From Bacteroidales bacterium (GTDB lineage Bacteria > Bacteroidota > Bacteroidia > Bacteroidales > P3), in NCBI GenBank assembly GCA_017530105.1, contig JAFXMW010000073.1, positions 1 to 41,250 of the forward strand: a DNA stretch of 41,250 nt, read 5' to 3'. Shown piece after piece: positions 16,658-26,909 of this stretch (position 1 is its first letter; each line of letters begins with the position of its first letter). The notes below the pieces were generated by a model. It saw only the letters and a list, made by a program, of their open reading frames with translations, did no database searches and was not told where the DNA came from. The translations under genes and the position numbers were made by a program.

Positions 16658-18448
16658 ATGATAGAACAGAGTCTTCAACAGGCAGTGGCCGATGCCTTGA
16701 AACGGCTGTACGGGATGGAGGTCGCCGCAGGCGATGTGGTGCTTCAGACTACCAAGAAGGAGTTTACCGGCGACTACACCGTGGTGGTGTTCCCTTATGT
16801 GAAGCAGGCCCGCAAGTCGCCCGAGAAGGTGGCCGACGAACTGGGTGCAGCGGTGAAAGAGAGTGTGGCCGAGGTGGCCGAATACAATGTTATTAAAGGT
16901 TTCTTGAACTTTGTGGTTGACGACAGCTATTGGACTGGCTTTGTCGCCGACAAGGCAGAAGACGACTCCTTTGGCCTGAAGAAGGTGCGCGAGGGCGAGA
17001 ACCCCGTGGTGGTGGAGTATTCGTCGCCCAACACCAACAAGCCCCTGCATTTGGGACATATACGCAACAACCTGCTGGGTTGGTCGGTGAGCGAACTGCT
17101 GGCCGCCAATGGCTCAAGTGTGAAGAAGGTGAACCTGGTGAACGACAGGGGTATCCATATTTGCAAGTCGATGCTTGCATGGTTGCGCTATGGCAACGGC
17201 GAGACCCCTGAAAGCAGCGGAATGAAAGGCGACCACCTGGTTGGCAAGTACTACGTTGAGTTCGACAAACATTATAAGGAAGAGATAGGTCAGCTCGTCG
17301 CCCAGGGTATGGACGAGGAAGAGGCCAAGAAACAGGCTCCCTTGATGCAGGAAGCCCAGCAGATGCTCAAACGCTGGGAAGAGGGCGACAAGGAAATCCG
17401 CGACCTGTGGACCAAGATGAACGGATGGGTGTATGCCGGTTTTGACGAGACTTACCGCAAGTTGGGCGTCGGTTTCGACAAGATTTATTACGAGTCCAAC
17501 ACCTATCTTCTGGGCAAGGAGCTTGTGCAGAAGGGTCTGGACATGGGCGTGTTGTTCCGCAAGGAGGACGGCTCGGTGTGGTGCGACCTGACAGGCGACG
17601 GCCTCGACCAGAAGCTGTTGCTCCGCAGGGACGGCACGTCGGTATACATGACCCAAGACCTTGGCACCGCCTTGTTGCGCCACAATGAATTCGGCGCCGA
17701 GCGCCTGATTTATGTGGTGGGCAACGAGCAGGACTACCACTTCAAGGTGCTGAAACTTATCTTAGGCAAGTTGGGCTTCGACTGGGCCGACAAGGTGTAC
17801 CACCTTTCGTATGGCATGGTGGAGCTGCCCAACGGCAAGATGAAGTCGCGCGAGGGCACAGTGGTGGATGCCGACGACTTGATTGCCGAAATGGAGGTGA
17901 CCGCCGAGGAGATGTGCCGCGACCACGGCAAGAACGACGATATGTCGGCCGAGCAACAGAAGGAGTTGTACCATATACTGGCACTGGGTGCATTGAAGTA
18001 TTTTATTCTCAAGGTCGACCCGACAAAGAATATGCTGTTCAACCCCGCCGAGAGTATCGACTTCAACGGAAACACCGGCCCCTTTATCCAATACACCCAT
18101 GCCCGCATCCGCAGCATCGTGCGCAAGGCCGAGGAGCAGGGAATGGACTTGCAGGCAGCGACGACGGGACGTCTGGCCTTGACCGACAAGGAGCGCGCCG
18201 TGGTGAAGAGCCTGCACGACATGCCGGGAGTGGTGGCTTCGGCTGCCGAGAACTACAGCCCGGCAATGGTGGCCAACTACGCCTACGATTTGGCTAAGAA
18301 TTTCAACAGTTTCTACCAGGATACGCCCATCCTGCGCGAAACCGACGAGTCGCTTCGCCTGTTCCGCGTGAAGCTCTGCTCGCTGGTTTCCTATGCGCTT
18401 AAGAACGCGATGCACATCCTCGGTATCGAGGTGCCTGAAAGGATGTAA
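16658..18448 (+). CDS. argS: Arginyl-tRNA synthetase
   Basis: This class I synthetase charges tRNA-Arg. The N-terminal Add1 domain (about residues 1-100) for tRNA D-loop recognition is followed by YSSPNTNKPLHLGHIRNN with the HIGH-type motif HLGH at 131-134. The KMSKS-equivalent is MKSREG at 395-400, the variant usual in ArgRS. The C-terminal DALR-type anticodon-binding domain includes NTGPFIQYTHARIRSI and the final YALKNAMHILGIEVPERM. Length 596 is normal. The thioesterase gene follows after 12 bases. Confidence 0.97.
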   Translation: MIEQSLQQAVADALKRLYGMEVAAGDVVLQTTKKEFTGDYTVVVFPYVKQARKSPEKVADELGAAVKESVAEVAEYNVIKGFLNFVVDDSYWTGFVADKAEDDSFGLKKVREGENPVVVEYSSPNTNKPLHLGHIRNNLLGWSVSELLAANGSSVKKVNLVNDRGIHICKSMLAWLRYGNGETPESSGMKGDHLVGKYYVEFDKHYKEEIGQLVAQGMDEEEAKKQAPLMQEAQQMLKRWEEGDKEIRDLWTKMNGWVYAGFDETYRKLGVGFDKIYYESNTYLLGKELVQKGLDMGVLFRKEDGSVWCDLTGDGLDQKLLLRRDGTSVYMTQDLGTALLRHNEFGAERLIYVVGNEQDYHFKVLKLILGKLGFDWADKVYHLSYGMVELPNGKMKSREGTVVDADDLIAEMEVTAEEMCRDHGKNDDMSAEQQKELYHILALGALKYFILKVDPTKNMLFNPAESIDFNGNTGPFIQYTHARIRSIVRKAEEQGMDLQAATTGRLALTDKERAVVKSLHDMPGVVASAAENYSPAMVANYAYDLAKNFNSFYQDTPILRETDESLRLFRVKLCSLVSYALKNAMHILGIEVPERM

Positions 18449-18460
18449 AGACTCTATTTT

Positions 18461-19255
18461 ATGTATTACACCGATACCGTAACAATACCCAATTACCTTT
18501 GCGACTGCCGCGACACGCTCACCATGTGGGGGCTGGCGCGGTTGTTGCAGGAGTCGGCCGGACACCATGCCGAGACCGCCCAGATGGGTTTCCGACAACT
18601 GATAGAGCGCGGCAAGGCGTGGGTGCTGTGCCGCATGTATTACGAGGTGAACCGTTTGCCAATGGAAGGGGAGACGGTGACTGTGAGGACTTGGTCGCGC
18701 GGCACCGACGGGCTGTTTGCGTTCCGCGAGTTTCAGCTGCTCGACGACAAAGGGGTGGCGGCGACATGCTCCACCTATTGGGTCATTATCGACATGGCTA
18801 CCCGCAAGGCAGTGCGTATCCGCGACTATTGGGCAGGGATTGACACCCACGCGGATTGCGCCACAAGCCGCGAAAGCCTTGACCGTTTGCGTATCCCAAG
18901 GGATGCCGGCGAGGCGGTGACAATGGCTCAGTTCCCCGTCAAACCATCGATGCTGGACCATACCTTCCATGTCAACAATGCGGAGTACATCAAATGGGTG
19001 TTCGACAATCTGCCCCCGACCGAGGCCACGCCCGGCAAGGCGGCGGAATCGGTGCAGGAGAGCCATTTGTGGCAGTATCCGGGCATGAACCCGTTCCGTT
19101 TCGCCATAGAGTTTTTGACCGAAACACAGCCCACCGAATCGGTGCAGGTGGATGCCTACGGCACTCCCGCCGAGGGCGGCACATGCTTTTTCAAAATCTC
19201 CAACACACGCACCGTGGCAGTGGTAGCATCGTTCGAATCGGTAATCGCGAAATAA
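18461..19255 (+). CDS. Acyl-ACP thioesterase
   Basis: The 264-residue protein has two hotdog-fold halves like plant FatA/FatB and their bacterial relatives, which release fatty acids from acyl carrier protein. The first half carries ARLLQESAGHHAE and WVLCRMYYEVNRLPMEGE. The second has MLDHTFHVNNAEYIKWVFD, where the HVNNAEY segment holds the conserved Asn/His region associated with catalysis. It is cytoplasmic (no signal peptide) and 12 bases behind argS, so probably cotranscribed, although the functions are unrelated. Confidence 0.88.
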   Translation: MYYTDTVTIPNYLCDCRDTLTMWGLARLLQESAGHHAETAQMGFRQLIERGKAWVLCRMYYEVNRLPMEGETVTVRTWSRGTDGLFAFREFQLLDDKGVAATCSTYWVIIDMATRKAVRIRDYWAGIDTHADCATSRESLDRLRIPRDAGEAVTMAQFPVKPSMLDHTFHVNNAEYIKWVFDNLPPTEATPGKAAESVQESHLWQYPGMNPFRFAIEFLTETQPTESVQVDAYGTPAEGGTCFFKISNTRTVAVVASFESVIAK

Positions 19256-19320
19256 GAATCATGTTCCCACTTATTTGTAATTTCATTCAGTAAACAATTC
19301 ATCAATTTCTATTCTGAGAC

Positions 19321-20958
19321 TTGAAACGTTTTGTCATTCTTTCCATTTTGCTGTCGTTGGCGGTAGCTCCTGCTCAGGCACAGCTTTTCAAGGGTCTTTT
19401 GGGTAAGAAAAAAGTCACCGTGGCCGACAGCGTCCCCGGCATGGAACGGCTGGGGCAGGTGATGAACCTGCTGCAGACCCAGTATGTGTCGGATCCCAAT
19501 ACCGACAAGTTGAGCGAGGAGGCTATACGCCATATTCTCCGCACCCTCGACCCCCACAGCATCTATATCCCTGCCAAGGAGGTGCAACGCACCAACGAGG
19601 CTTTGCAGGGCAATTTCGAGGGGGTTGGAATTTCTTTCTCGGTGGTGGACGACACCATCCGTGTGCAGGAGGTCTTGGCCGGTAGCCCTGCCGAGAAAGT
19701 GGGTATGCTTTCCGGCGACAAGTTTCTGCGCATGGACGGCATCAACGCCACGGGCGACAGTGCTGTCAATTCCTTTGTCTTTAGACATCTGCGTGGTAAA
19801 AAAGGCACCATAGTGGTGACGGATGTGTTGCGTGGCAAAGACTCCATCACTTTCTATATCGAGCGCGACAAAATCCCCATCCATTCCATCGAGGTTTATT
19901 TCATGGAGGACGACTCGATTGGCTATATCAGCCTGTTGCGCTTTGCCCGCACGTCGGTGACCGAGTTCCGCAAGGCGTTGAACGAGTTGAAAGACCAGGG
20001 TATGAAATCGCTGATCTTGGATTTGCGTGGTAATTCGGGCGGTTTTCTGGATATAGCCTGCGGCATGGCCAACGAGTTTCTGAAGAGGGGACAACTGATA
20101 GTGTACCAAGAGGGCCGGTCGCGTCCGCGGCAGGATTTCCGTGCCAACCGTTTCGGATCCTTCCGCAGCGGCAATCTGGTGGTGCTGATTGATGAGGGCA
20201 GCGCCTCGGCATCGGAGATTGTCAGCGGGGCTATGCAGGACTGGGACAGGGGTTTGATAATAGGCCGCCGCAGCTATGGCAAGGGATTGGTGCAAACCAT
20301 GTTCAACCTTGTCGACGGCTCGCAGGTGCGCATCACCACGGCACGCTATTTCACCCCCTCGGGCAGGTGCATCCAGCGCTCCTACGAGGACGGCACCGAC
20401 GAATACAACAAGGACATCCAACGCCGCTACAAGCATGGCGAGCTCTTTACGGCCGATTCTATCCAGTTCCCCGACTCGTTGAAGTTCAAGACTTCGGGAG
20501 GACGCACAGTGTATGGCGGGGGAGGCATCATGCCCGACATCTTCATTCCCCTCGACACCACTCCGGCATCATCTTATTATCAGGACTGCCGCCGCAAGGG
20601 CATCCTCGGCCAGTTCCCCCAGTATTGGGCCGACCTGTACCGCGGGGACTCGCTGGTGAGGGACTACGACACATTCCTGTCCAACTATGAAGGGTTGAAT
20701 GTCGATTCGGCGTTCATAGCCTATGCCGCCGGCAAAGGTGTGGCGATTGACTCGGTGCAAGACTCCTCTTATCGGACGCTCACAATGCAATCCAACGCCC
20801 TGCGCCAGTCCGACTATTTCCTTCACCAGCAGTTGAAAGCCTTGGTGGCCGACCGCCTTTTCGGACGTGGGCATTACTACCGCATCATGAAGGAGGAAGA
20901 CCCCGTTTACAAGGCCGCCATCAACACCCTCCGCACCATGTCGGCGAAGGCAAAGTAG
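19321..20958 (+). CDS. S41 family C-terminal processing peptidase
   Basis: The gene starts with TTG at 19321. An in-frame TGA lies just upstream, and the next ATG (19441) would remove the signal peptide MKRFVILSILLSLAVAPAQA, so TTG is well supported. A PDZ domain (about residues 85-170, including GVGISFSVVDD and GSPAEKVGMLSGDKFLRMD) precedes the S41 protease domain. The catalytic Ser is Ser296 in GSASASE and the Lys partner Lys321 in SYGKGLVQT, the normal 25-residue spacing. The 545-residue enzyme should act in the periplasm, cleaving protein C-termini. Its substrates are unknown; it could process secreted or lipoprotein clients. Confidence 0.92.
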   Translation: MKRFVILSILLSLAVAPAQAQLFKGLLGKKKVTVADSVPGMERLGQVMNLLQTQYVSDPNTDKLSEEAIRHILRTLDPHSIYIPAKEVQRTNEALQGNFEGVGISFSVVDDTIRVQEVLAGSPAEKVGMLSGDKFLRMDGINATGDSAVNSFVFRHLRGKKGTIVVTDVLRGKDSITFYIERDKIPIHSIEVYFMEDDSIGYISLLRFARTSVTEFRKALNELKDQGMKSLILDLRGNSGGFLDIACGMANEFLKRGQLIVYQEGRSRPRQDFRANRFGSFRSGNLVVLIDEGSASASEIVSGAMQDWDRGLIIGRRSYGKGLVQTMFNLVDGSQVRITTARYFTPSGRCIQRSYEDGTDEYNKDIQRRYKHGELFTADSIQFPDSLKFKTSGGRTVYGGGGIMPDIFIPLDTTPASSYYQDCRRKGILGQFPQYWADLYRGDSLVRDYDTFLSNYEGLNVDSAFIAYAAGKGVAIDSVQDSSYRTLTMQSNALRQSDYFLHQQLKALVADRLFGRGHYYRIMKEEDPVYKAAINTLRTMSAKAK

Positions 20959-21000
20959 GGGATGTATTGCGGCTTGCTTCTCCGATTATTGAAAAAAAAG

Positions 21001-21030
21001 TTGTGGAATAGAAAATATTCTGTATATTTG
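21001..21030 (+). promoter_or_regulatory. Promoter of leuS (-33 TTG, -7 TATATTTG)
   Basis: TTG (21001-21003) and TATATTTG (21023-21030) are separated by exactly 19 bases, the cleanest Bacteroidota promoter in the window. The leader of about 120 bases to ATG 21160 contains a short hairpin GCGGAT/ATCCGC (21132-21145). No T-box features were recognised in it. Confidence 0.8.
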
Positions 21031-21159
21031 CAATAAGTCATATTTTACGGATAGTATTGTAAATTGTTTTGACACAGCATATAAAAGGCGGAGAGTGTCC
21101 GCAGACAATGGGAAAAATAAAAAAGTGAGTGCGGATATATCCGCAGGTAATATATTGAT

Positions 21160-24006
21160 ATGGATTACTACTTTAACGAAATTGAATCTAAGTGGCAGGA
21201 ATATTGGCGTGAGAACCACACCTATCGTTGCCTGAATCAGTCGGACAAACCTCATTACTATGTCCTCGACATGTTCCCTTACCCTTCTGGTGCAGGTTTG
21301 CATGTGGGTCACCCGTTAGGTTACATCGCCAGCGACATCTTTGCCCGCTACAAGCGTTTGAGGGGCTTTAACGTTCTGCACCCCATGGGGTATGACGCCT
21401 ATGGCCTTCCTGCCGAGCAGTATGCTATCCAGACGGGTCAGCATCCCGCCATCACCACCGAGCAGAATATCCAACGCTACCGCGAGCAGCTGGACAAGAT
21501 TGGATTCAGTTTCGACTGGGAGCGCGAGGTGCGTACCTGCGACCCCAAGTATTATAAATGGACACAGTGGACTTTCATCCAACTCTTCAATCATTATTAT
21601 GACAAGGAGCTCGACAAAGCCTGCCCCATTAGCCAACTGGTGAAAAAACTCGAGCAGAGCACGGAGCCTACCGAGAGCGGCAAACTTTGGTCGGAAATGA
21701 CCGAAGGCGAGCGCGAAGACTATCTGATGAACTTCCGTCTGGCCTATCTTGCCGACATCCCGGTCAACTGGTGCCCCGACCTGGGCACGGTGCTGGCCAA
21801 CGACGAGGTGGTGAACGGACTGAGTGTCCGTGGCGGCTACCCCGTCGAGCGCAAGCTCATGCGCCAGTGGAGCCTCCGCATCACCGCCTATGCCCAGCGT
21901 CTCATCGACGGCTTGGAGGATGTGGAATGGACCGACTCGCTCAAAGAAATACAGCGCAATTGGATAGGCCGCAGCGAAGGTGCCGCCGTATGGTTCCCCT
22001 TGGACGTCAAAGCCAATGCCGATGTCCTTCCGGGTGCTCAGGCTTATATCAACCAGGGCGTACCCCAGCCTGTCGACAGTTTCGAGATTTTCACCACCCG
22101 TCCCGACACCATCTTCGGGGTCACCTTCATGGTTCTCTGCCCCGAGCATGAGATGATTGACCAGATTACCACCCCCGCACAGCGCGAGGAGGTGCAGGCC
22201 TACGTCAACTGGGCCAAGAACCGCTCCGAGCGTGAACGCCAAGCCGAGGTGAAGAAAGTCAGCGGTGTCTTCACAGGCGCCTTTGCCGTCAACCCCCTCA
22301 CTCAGGAACGCATCCCCATCTGGGTCTCCGATTATGTCCTTGCAGGCTATGGCACCGGTGCCATCATGGCCGTCCCCGCTCACGACAGCCGTGACTTCGC
22401 CTTTGCACGCCATTTCAACCTTCCCATACGCCAAGTTGTCGCCCTCGACCCCAACAACCTCACCGATCCCGACACTTGGGAGGAGAGTCTTGACAGCAAG
22501 ACCGGCTACAGCGTCAACAGTGGTTTCATCAGCGGCATGACAGTCAAGGACGCCATGAAAGCCGTCATTGACAAAATCGAGGAAATGGGTATCGGCTACC
22601 GCACAATCAACTACCGCCTGCGCGATGCCATCTTCAGCCGTCAGCGCTACTGGGGCGAACCTTTCCCTGTATATTATAAGGACAACCATCCTTACACCCT
22701 CCCCGAGGAGTGCCTGCCTCTCTGTCTCCCCGAAGTCAAAGACTTCAAGCCCACTGCCACCGGTGAACCCCCATTAGGCCACGCCACCCGTTGGGCTTGG
22801 GACGAGAAGAACCGCTGCGTGGTGGACAACAGCCTTATCGACAATGTCAATGTCTTCCCACTCGAACTCAGCACCATGCCCGGCTTTGCCGGCTCCAGCG
22901 GCTATTACCTGCGCTATATGGATCCGTGGAACGACAACGCCTACTTCAGCCACGAGGCTGTCAACTATTGGCAGAATGTCGACCTCTATATCGGAGGAGC
23001 CGAACACGGCACCGGCCACCTTATCTATGCCCGTTTCTGGAACAAGTTCCTTTACGATATCGGACTCAGTGTCAAGCAGGAGCCTTTCCAAAAGCTCATC
23101 AACCAAGGCATGATCCAAGGCCGTTCCAACTTCGTCTATCGCAGTAAGGAAGACAACAACCTCTTCCTTTCCAAGAATATCCCCGGACGCGAAGAAACCA
23201 CTGTCCCCATCCATGTCGACATCAACATTGTCAACAACGACATCCTCGACATAGAGAAATTCAAAGCCTGGAGGCCCGAGTTTGCCGATGCACGCTTCGA
23301 ACTTGAGGACGGCAAATATGTCTGCGGATGGGAAATCGAGAAGATGTCCAAGTCCATGTACAACGTCCAGAACCCCGACGACCTCGTGGCACGCTATGGC
23401 GCCGACACCCTCCGACTCTACGAAATGTTCCTCGGCCCCGTCGAGCAGGCCAAACCCTGGGACACCAACGGCATAGAAGGTGTGTTCCGCTTCCTAAAGA
23501 AGTTCTGGAAACTCTTCGAAAGCCGCACCGACGCCGAACCCGACAAGGCAGAACAGAAAATACTCCACCAGACCATCAAGAAGATTACCGACGACATCGA
23601 GCGTTTCTCGTTCAACACCTCCGTCAGTACCTTCATGATTTGCGTCAACGACCTCCTTGCCAAAGGAACGGTCTCCAGTCAGGTGGTTGACTGCCTGTCC
23701 ATACTCCTGGCACCCTTCGCCCCCCACATTGCCGAAGAGGTCTACCACCAGCTTGGCCACGACACCTCCGTCTGTCAGGCCTCCTGGCCCGAGTACGACG
23801 AGAAGATGCTTGTTGAAGACAGTTTCACCTATCCGGTCTCCTTCAACGGCAAGATGCGTTTCACCCTCGACCTCCCCATGGGCATCTCCCAGCAGGAGGC
23901 CATCGCCGCCGTCAAGGCCGACGGCCGTGGTCAGAAGTGGCTCGATGGCAAAGAACCCAAACGCATTGTGTTTGTACCCAACAAGATTATCAATATCGTA
24001 GTCTAA
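21160..24006 (+). CDS. leuS: Leucyl-tRNA synthetase
   Basis: This class I synthetase charges tRNA-Leu and edits mischarged tRNA. The HIGH-type motif is HVGH (residues 48-51) in [19 protein letters not shown]. The CP1 editing domain includes [15 protein letters not shown] and [16 protein letters not shown]. The KMSKS motif is intact at 728-732 (KMSKSMYN). The anticodon-binding domain and a short C-terminal domain ([11 protein letters not shown]) follow. At 948 residues it is longer than E. coli LeuRS (about 860), as in other Bacteroidetes. The nusB gene begins 58 bases later. Confidence 0.97.
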   Translation: MDYYFNEIESKWQEYWRENHTYRCLNQSDKPHYYVLDMFPYPSGAGLHVGHPLGYIASDIFARYKRLRGFNVLHPMGYDAYGLPAEQYAIQTGQHPAITTEQNIQRYREQLDKIGFSFDWEREVRTCDPKYYKWTQWTFIQLFNHYYDKELDKACPISQLVKKLEQSTEPTESGKLWSEMTEGEREDYLMNFRLAYLADIPVNWCPDLGTVLANDEVVNGLSVRGGYPVERKLMRQWSLRITAYAQRLIDGLEDVEWTDSLKEIQRNWIGRSEGAAVWFPLDVKANADVLPGAQAYINQGVPQPVDSFEIFTTRPDTIFGVTFMVLCPEHEMIDQITTPAQREEVQAYVNWAKNRSERERQAEVKKVSGVFTGAFAVNPLTQERIPIWVSDYVLAGYGTGAIMAVPAHDSRDFAFARHFNLPIRQVVALDPNNLTDPDTWEESLDSKTGYSVNSGFISGMTVKDAMKAVIDKIEEMGIGYRTINYRLRDAIFSRQRYWGEPFPVYYKDNHPYTLPEECLPLCLPEVKDFKPTATGEPPLGHATRWAWDEKNRCVVDNSLIDNVNVFPLELSTMPGFAGSSGYYLRYMDPWNDNAYFSHEAVNYWQNVDLYIGGAEHGTGHLIYARFWNKFLYDIGLSVKQEPFQKLINQGMIQGRSNFVYRSKEDNNLFLSKNIPGREETTVPIHVDINIVNNDILDIEKFKAWRPEFADARFELEDGKYVCGWEIEKMSKSMYNVQNPDDLVARYGADTLRLYEMFLGPVEQAKPWDTNGIEGVFRFLKKFWKLFESRTDAEPDKAEQKILHQTIKKITDDIERFSFNTSVSTFMICVNDLLAKGTVSSQVVDCLSILLAPFAPHIAEEVYHQLGHDTSVCQASWPEYDEKMLVEDSFTYPVSFNGKMRFTLDLPMGISQQEAIAAVKADGRGQKWLDGKEPKRIVFVPNKIINIVV

Positions 24007-24064
24007 CGCAATCCCTCCATTGTGAATTGCCCATTAGTGAACAATATCAAATTTTCCGTATAAG

Positions 24065-25048
24065 ATGTTAAGCCGTCATTTCCTCCGTTCCAAAGTGCTT
24101 CAGATTGTCTATGCCGTCCATGCCGACCCCGTAGACCTTGCCGTTGCCGAAAACAATTTCAAACATTGTATCTCACGCTTCAACGACTTGGGAACCATCC
24201 AGCTCTCCTCCATGGTTCATTTCGTCGAAGTGGCCGACTCCATGATTAACGAGGCAAAGCACAAATACCTCCCCACCGAGGCCGAGCTCAACCCCAACCG
24301 CCGACTCCCCAACAACCTCTTCATCCAAAAGTTGGCGCAAAACTACGACTATCGGCAGCACTGCAAGGATGCCAATGTCAACTGGGGTGGGGTAGAGTAC
24401 GACGAGGTTTTCCGTCAGGCTTATGTCAATTTCGTCAAACTCCCCGATTATGCCGAGTATCTTGCCACCGAGCAGACTTTCGAGGCCGACCAGCAATTCA
24501 TCCTCAAGCTCTTCAAATTCTTGATGAACCATGAGATGCTCCGCGAACTTATCTGCCCCCAGAGCCTCATGTGGGAGGACGACTTCGACCAGATAGCCCA
24601 GTACAACTTCATGATGATGAAAACCCTCGACGAAACCCTCGACGAGGCCACCGTCATCCCCCTCATGCACGACGACCGTTTTGAGAAGGATGTCGAAGCC
24701 TTCGAATTCGCACGTCAACTGCTCCTGTTCACCCTGCGGCGCGGCAACGAAGTGGAGGAAATGATTCGACGCCATCTCCGCGGCTGGGAGTTTGAGCGCA
24801 TCGCCGGCATGGATGTCCTGCTGCTCAACATGGCTGTCGCCGAACTCACCGAGTTCCCCTCTATCCCCGAGCGCGTCACCGTCGACGAATATATCGAACT
24901 CTCCAAAGAATTCAGCACCGAGCGCAGCAAACTCTTCATCAACGGCATCCTCGACAAATTCATCATCGAGTTGCGTTCCGCCGGTCGCATCAACAAATCA
25001 GGCCGCGGCCTCATCGACCCCACAATGTTAGAGGAGGGCAATAAATGA
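24065..25048 (+). CDS. nusB: NusB family transcription antitermination factor
   Basis: The 327-residue protein carries the RNA-binding NusB fold in its C-terminal part: GWEFERIAGMDVLLLNMAVA, then ERVTVDEYIELSKEFSTERS and FINGILDKFI. It begins with LSRHFLRSKVLQIVYAV, also typical. It is about twice the length of E. coli NusB because of an N-terminal and central insertion, as expected for Bacteroidetes members. NusB with NusE binds boxA in rRNA leaders and supports antitermination. Its stop overlaps the start of the next gene by four bases (ATGA). Confidence 0.9.
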   Translation: MLSRHFLRSKVLQIVYAVHADPVDLAVAENNFKHCISRFNDLGTIQLSSMVHFVEVADSMINEAKHKYLPTEAELNPNRRLPNNLFIQKLAQNYDYRQHCKDANVNWGGVEYDEVFRQAYVNFVKLPDYAEYLATEQTFEADQQFILKLFKFLMNHEMLRELICPQSLMWEDDFDQIAQYNFMMMKTLDETLDEATVIPLMHDDRFEKDVEAFEFARQLLLFTLRRGNEVEEMIRRHLRGWEFERIAGMDVLLLNMAVAELTEFPSIPERVTVDEYIELSKEFSTERSKLFINGILDKFIIELRSAGRINKSGRGLIDPTMLEEGNK

Positions 25049-25500
25049 GGAAAACACTGTTCACCCCCATCTTCCTGCTCCTGCTCCTGTGTCTCGCCTC
25101 GTGCGGCGGACAGTCTCCTTCAAGCGACATCGATGTCGACCTCATCAACAACCCCAACAGTGCCACAGGCTACGACCAGTCTGCCTCCATTCCCGCCATC
25201 ACTTTCGACTGCGACATGCACGACTTCGGCCGTATCACCCAAGGCGAAAGCATCTCCTACAGTTTTCATTTCCGCAACACCGGCTCTGCCGACCTCGTCA
25301 TCAGCGGTTGCTCTGCCACCTGCGGATGCACAGTGGCCGACTACCCGCGCGGACGTATCGCCCCGGGCAAAGACGGCTACGTCACCGTCTCCTTTAACTC
25401 GCAGGGCAAGACAGGGCAGCAATACCAGGAGGTCACCGTAAACTCCAACGCCCAGCCCAGTCGCAACATCCTTAAAATTACCGCACAGGTATCTTATTAA
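25045..25500 (+). CDS. DUF1573 domain lipoprotein
   Basis: The 151-residue protein has a lipoprotein signal MRKTLFTPIFLLLLLCLASC with Cys20 lipidated. The mature domain is DUF1573: FDCDMHDFGRITQGESISYS, FHFRNTGSADLVISG, CSATCGCTVADYPRGRIAPG and FNSQGKTGQQYQ. This immunoglobulin-like fold with the CxxxCGC motif is very common in Bacteroidetes envelope proteins; its role is unknown. It overlaps nusB and precedes yajC, a conserved Bacteroidetes order. Confidence 0.9.
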   Translation: MRKTLFTPIFLLLLLCLASCGGQSPSSDIDVDLINNPNSATGYDQSASIPAITFDCDMHDFGRITQGESISYSFHFRNTGSADLVISGCSATCGCTVADYPRGRIAPGKDGYVTVSFNSQGKTGQQYQEVTVNSNAQPSRNILKITAQVSY

Positions 25501-25541
25501 ATCAGTAATTTAAATTTATTATCACAAACTCTTAATTCTTA

Positions 25542-25859
25542 ATGCAAATGAACACACTCTTAGTATTACTTCAAGCCCAAGGTGGAGCAGGCGGCAGCAT
25601 GTTGATTTGGCTCATCCTCATCGTTGTTATCATGTGGCTGCTCATGATTCGTCCGCAACAGAAACAAGCCAAGAAGGAAAAACTCTTCCGCGAAAGCCTT
25701 AAGAAAGGCGACCGTGTCAGCTTCAGCGGCGGCATCTATGGCAAAGTCCACGAAGTGGCCGAACATACCATCGATGTCGAAATCTCCAACGGTGTTGTCG
25801 TCACAGTGGAGAAATCCATGGTACAGCCCATCCCCGAGCAGCCCGCTGACAGAAAGTGA
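25542..25859 (+). CDS. yajC: Preprotein translocase accessory subunit YajC
   Basis: The 105-residue protein has one N-terminal transmembrane segment (MLIWLILIVVIMWLLMI) followed by RPQQKQAKKEKLFRESLKKG. The small cytoplasmic domain has GDRVSFSGGIYGKV and GVVVTVEKSMVQPI. YajC associates with SecDF and the SecYEG translocon. SecD/SecF are not in the window. The start MQMN at 25542 could equally be the second ATG six bases later. Confidence 0.93.
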   Translation: MQMNTLLVLLQAQGGAGGSMLIWLILIVVIMWLLMIRPQQKQAKKEKLFRESLKKGDRVSFSGGIYGKVHEVAEHTIDVEISNGVVVTVEKSMVQPIPEQPADRK

Positions 25860-25981
25860 GCCGACTGCCGACGGTTGTGAAATCTTGAGTTATGAGCATT
25901 GCGTGAATAAGCGATAGCCATCGTTTATCATTTCCACTTTTTTCATAATTCAAAATTCATAATTCCTAAACCCCTGAACCC

Positions 25982-26902
25982 ATGTTCCGTCACAAGTCGT
26001 TCTGGATAATACTCATCATCACGACTATTGTCTGGCTCATGGCCACCATGTCCGAACACGACGACTACCCCCTCGACGTGCCCCTGCAATGGAGTGGGTA
26101 CGACGCCTCGAGCTATGTGGCCACCAGTGCCGACACCGTCCTGCCGGTAGTCGTCAACTCCAACTGCTTCCAAGCCATTGCGCGACACTACATTGTGCAG
26201 CGGACACCCTATGTGATTCATACCTCCTCCGACACCGTCATAAAAGTGAACAGCGTGTTGCTCGGCGATGTGGTCAAACAGATGGGATTCGTCGGCACCC
26301 ATGGCATCTCCTCCCCAGCCGAAAGCCTGCACCTTACCCTCACCAGCCGTGTGCGCAAAGCCTATGTCCCGCGCCTGCACAATGTCACCTTCCACTTCTC
26401 CGACCAGCGGGGGCTCTCCGGCATCCCCGTCATCGAACCCGACACCGTTTGGCTCTTCGGCGACCCCGAAAAAATGGATAAAATCACCGAAATCGTCACC
26501 AAACCATCCGAACTCAACGGCATCCGCGACAGCGGCTGGCATACCCTTGCCCTCGAACCCGTGTGGCGTGAGTATAGCAACGTACACTCCACCACCGACA
26601 GCATCCGCATCTTCCTCCCCGTCGAGCAGTATGTCGAGAAAACCATAATGGTAAATGTCACCCCCCAAAGCCCCGACAGCCGTGTCAAACTCCGTGTCAT
26701 ACCCGAAAGAGTCAACGTAACCCTCTGGGTACCCGTCAACAGCTACGACCTCCTCACCACCGGACAAGTCGAGGCGGAAGTCACCTACAACTCCGACGAC
26801 AAGAGCGGTGAACTCCCCGTGCGCATCACCCGTTTCCCCGACAACACCCGTGTCAAAGCCGTCTCGCCCTCCTCGCTGCAATACGTAATCATCAAAAACT
26901 AA
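25982..26902 (+). CDS. YbbR/CdaR-like domain protein
   Basis: The 306-residue protein has one N-terminal membrane anchor (FWIILIITTIVWLMATM) followed by an extracytoplasmic beta-rich region with YbbR-like repeats, for example FGDPEKMDKITEIVTKPSEL and EYVEKTIM-type strands. YbbR proteins in Firmicutes (CdaR) modulate diadenylate cyclase. The Bacteroidetes version sits instead between yajC and coaE, as here, and its role is unknown. It lies 122 bases behind yajC and 7 before coaE. That 122-base gap is AT-rich with several ATAATTC copies and no evident promoter. Confidence 0.75.
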   Translation: MFRHKSFWIILIITTIVWLMATMSEHDDYPLDVPLQWSGYDASSYVATSADTVLPVVVNSNCFQAIARHYIVQRTPYVIHTSSDTVIKVNSVLLGDVVKQMGFVGTHGISSPAESLHLTLTSRVRKAYVPRLHNVTFHFSDQRGLSGIPVIEPDTVWLFGDPEKMDKITEIVTKPSELNGIRDSGWHTLALEPVWREYSNVHSTTDSIRIFLPVEQYVEKTIMVNVTPQSPDSRVKLRVIPERVNVTLWVPVNSYDLLTTGQVEAEVTYNSDDKSGELPVRITRFPDNTRVKAVSPSSLQYVIIKN

Positions 26903-26909
26903 CCCCTCC

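Noticed and set aside
21031-21159. T-box or other tRNA-sensing leader ahead of leuS
   Set aside because: No T-box consensus or specifier stem was found, and T-boxes are not expected in Bacteroidota.
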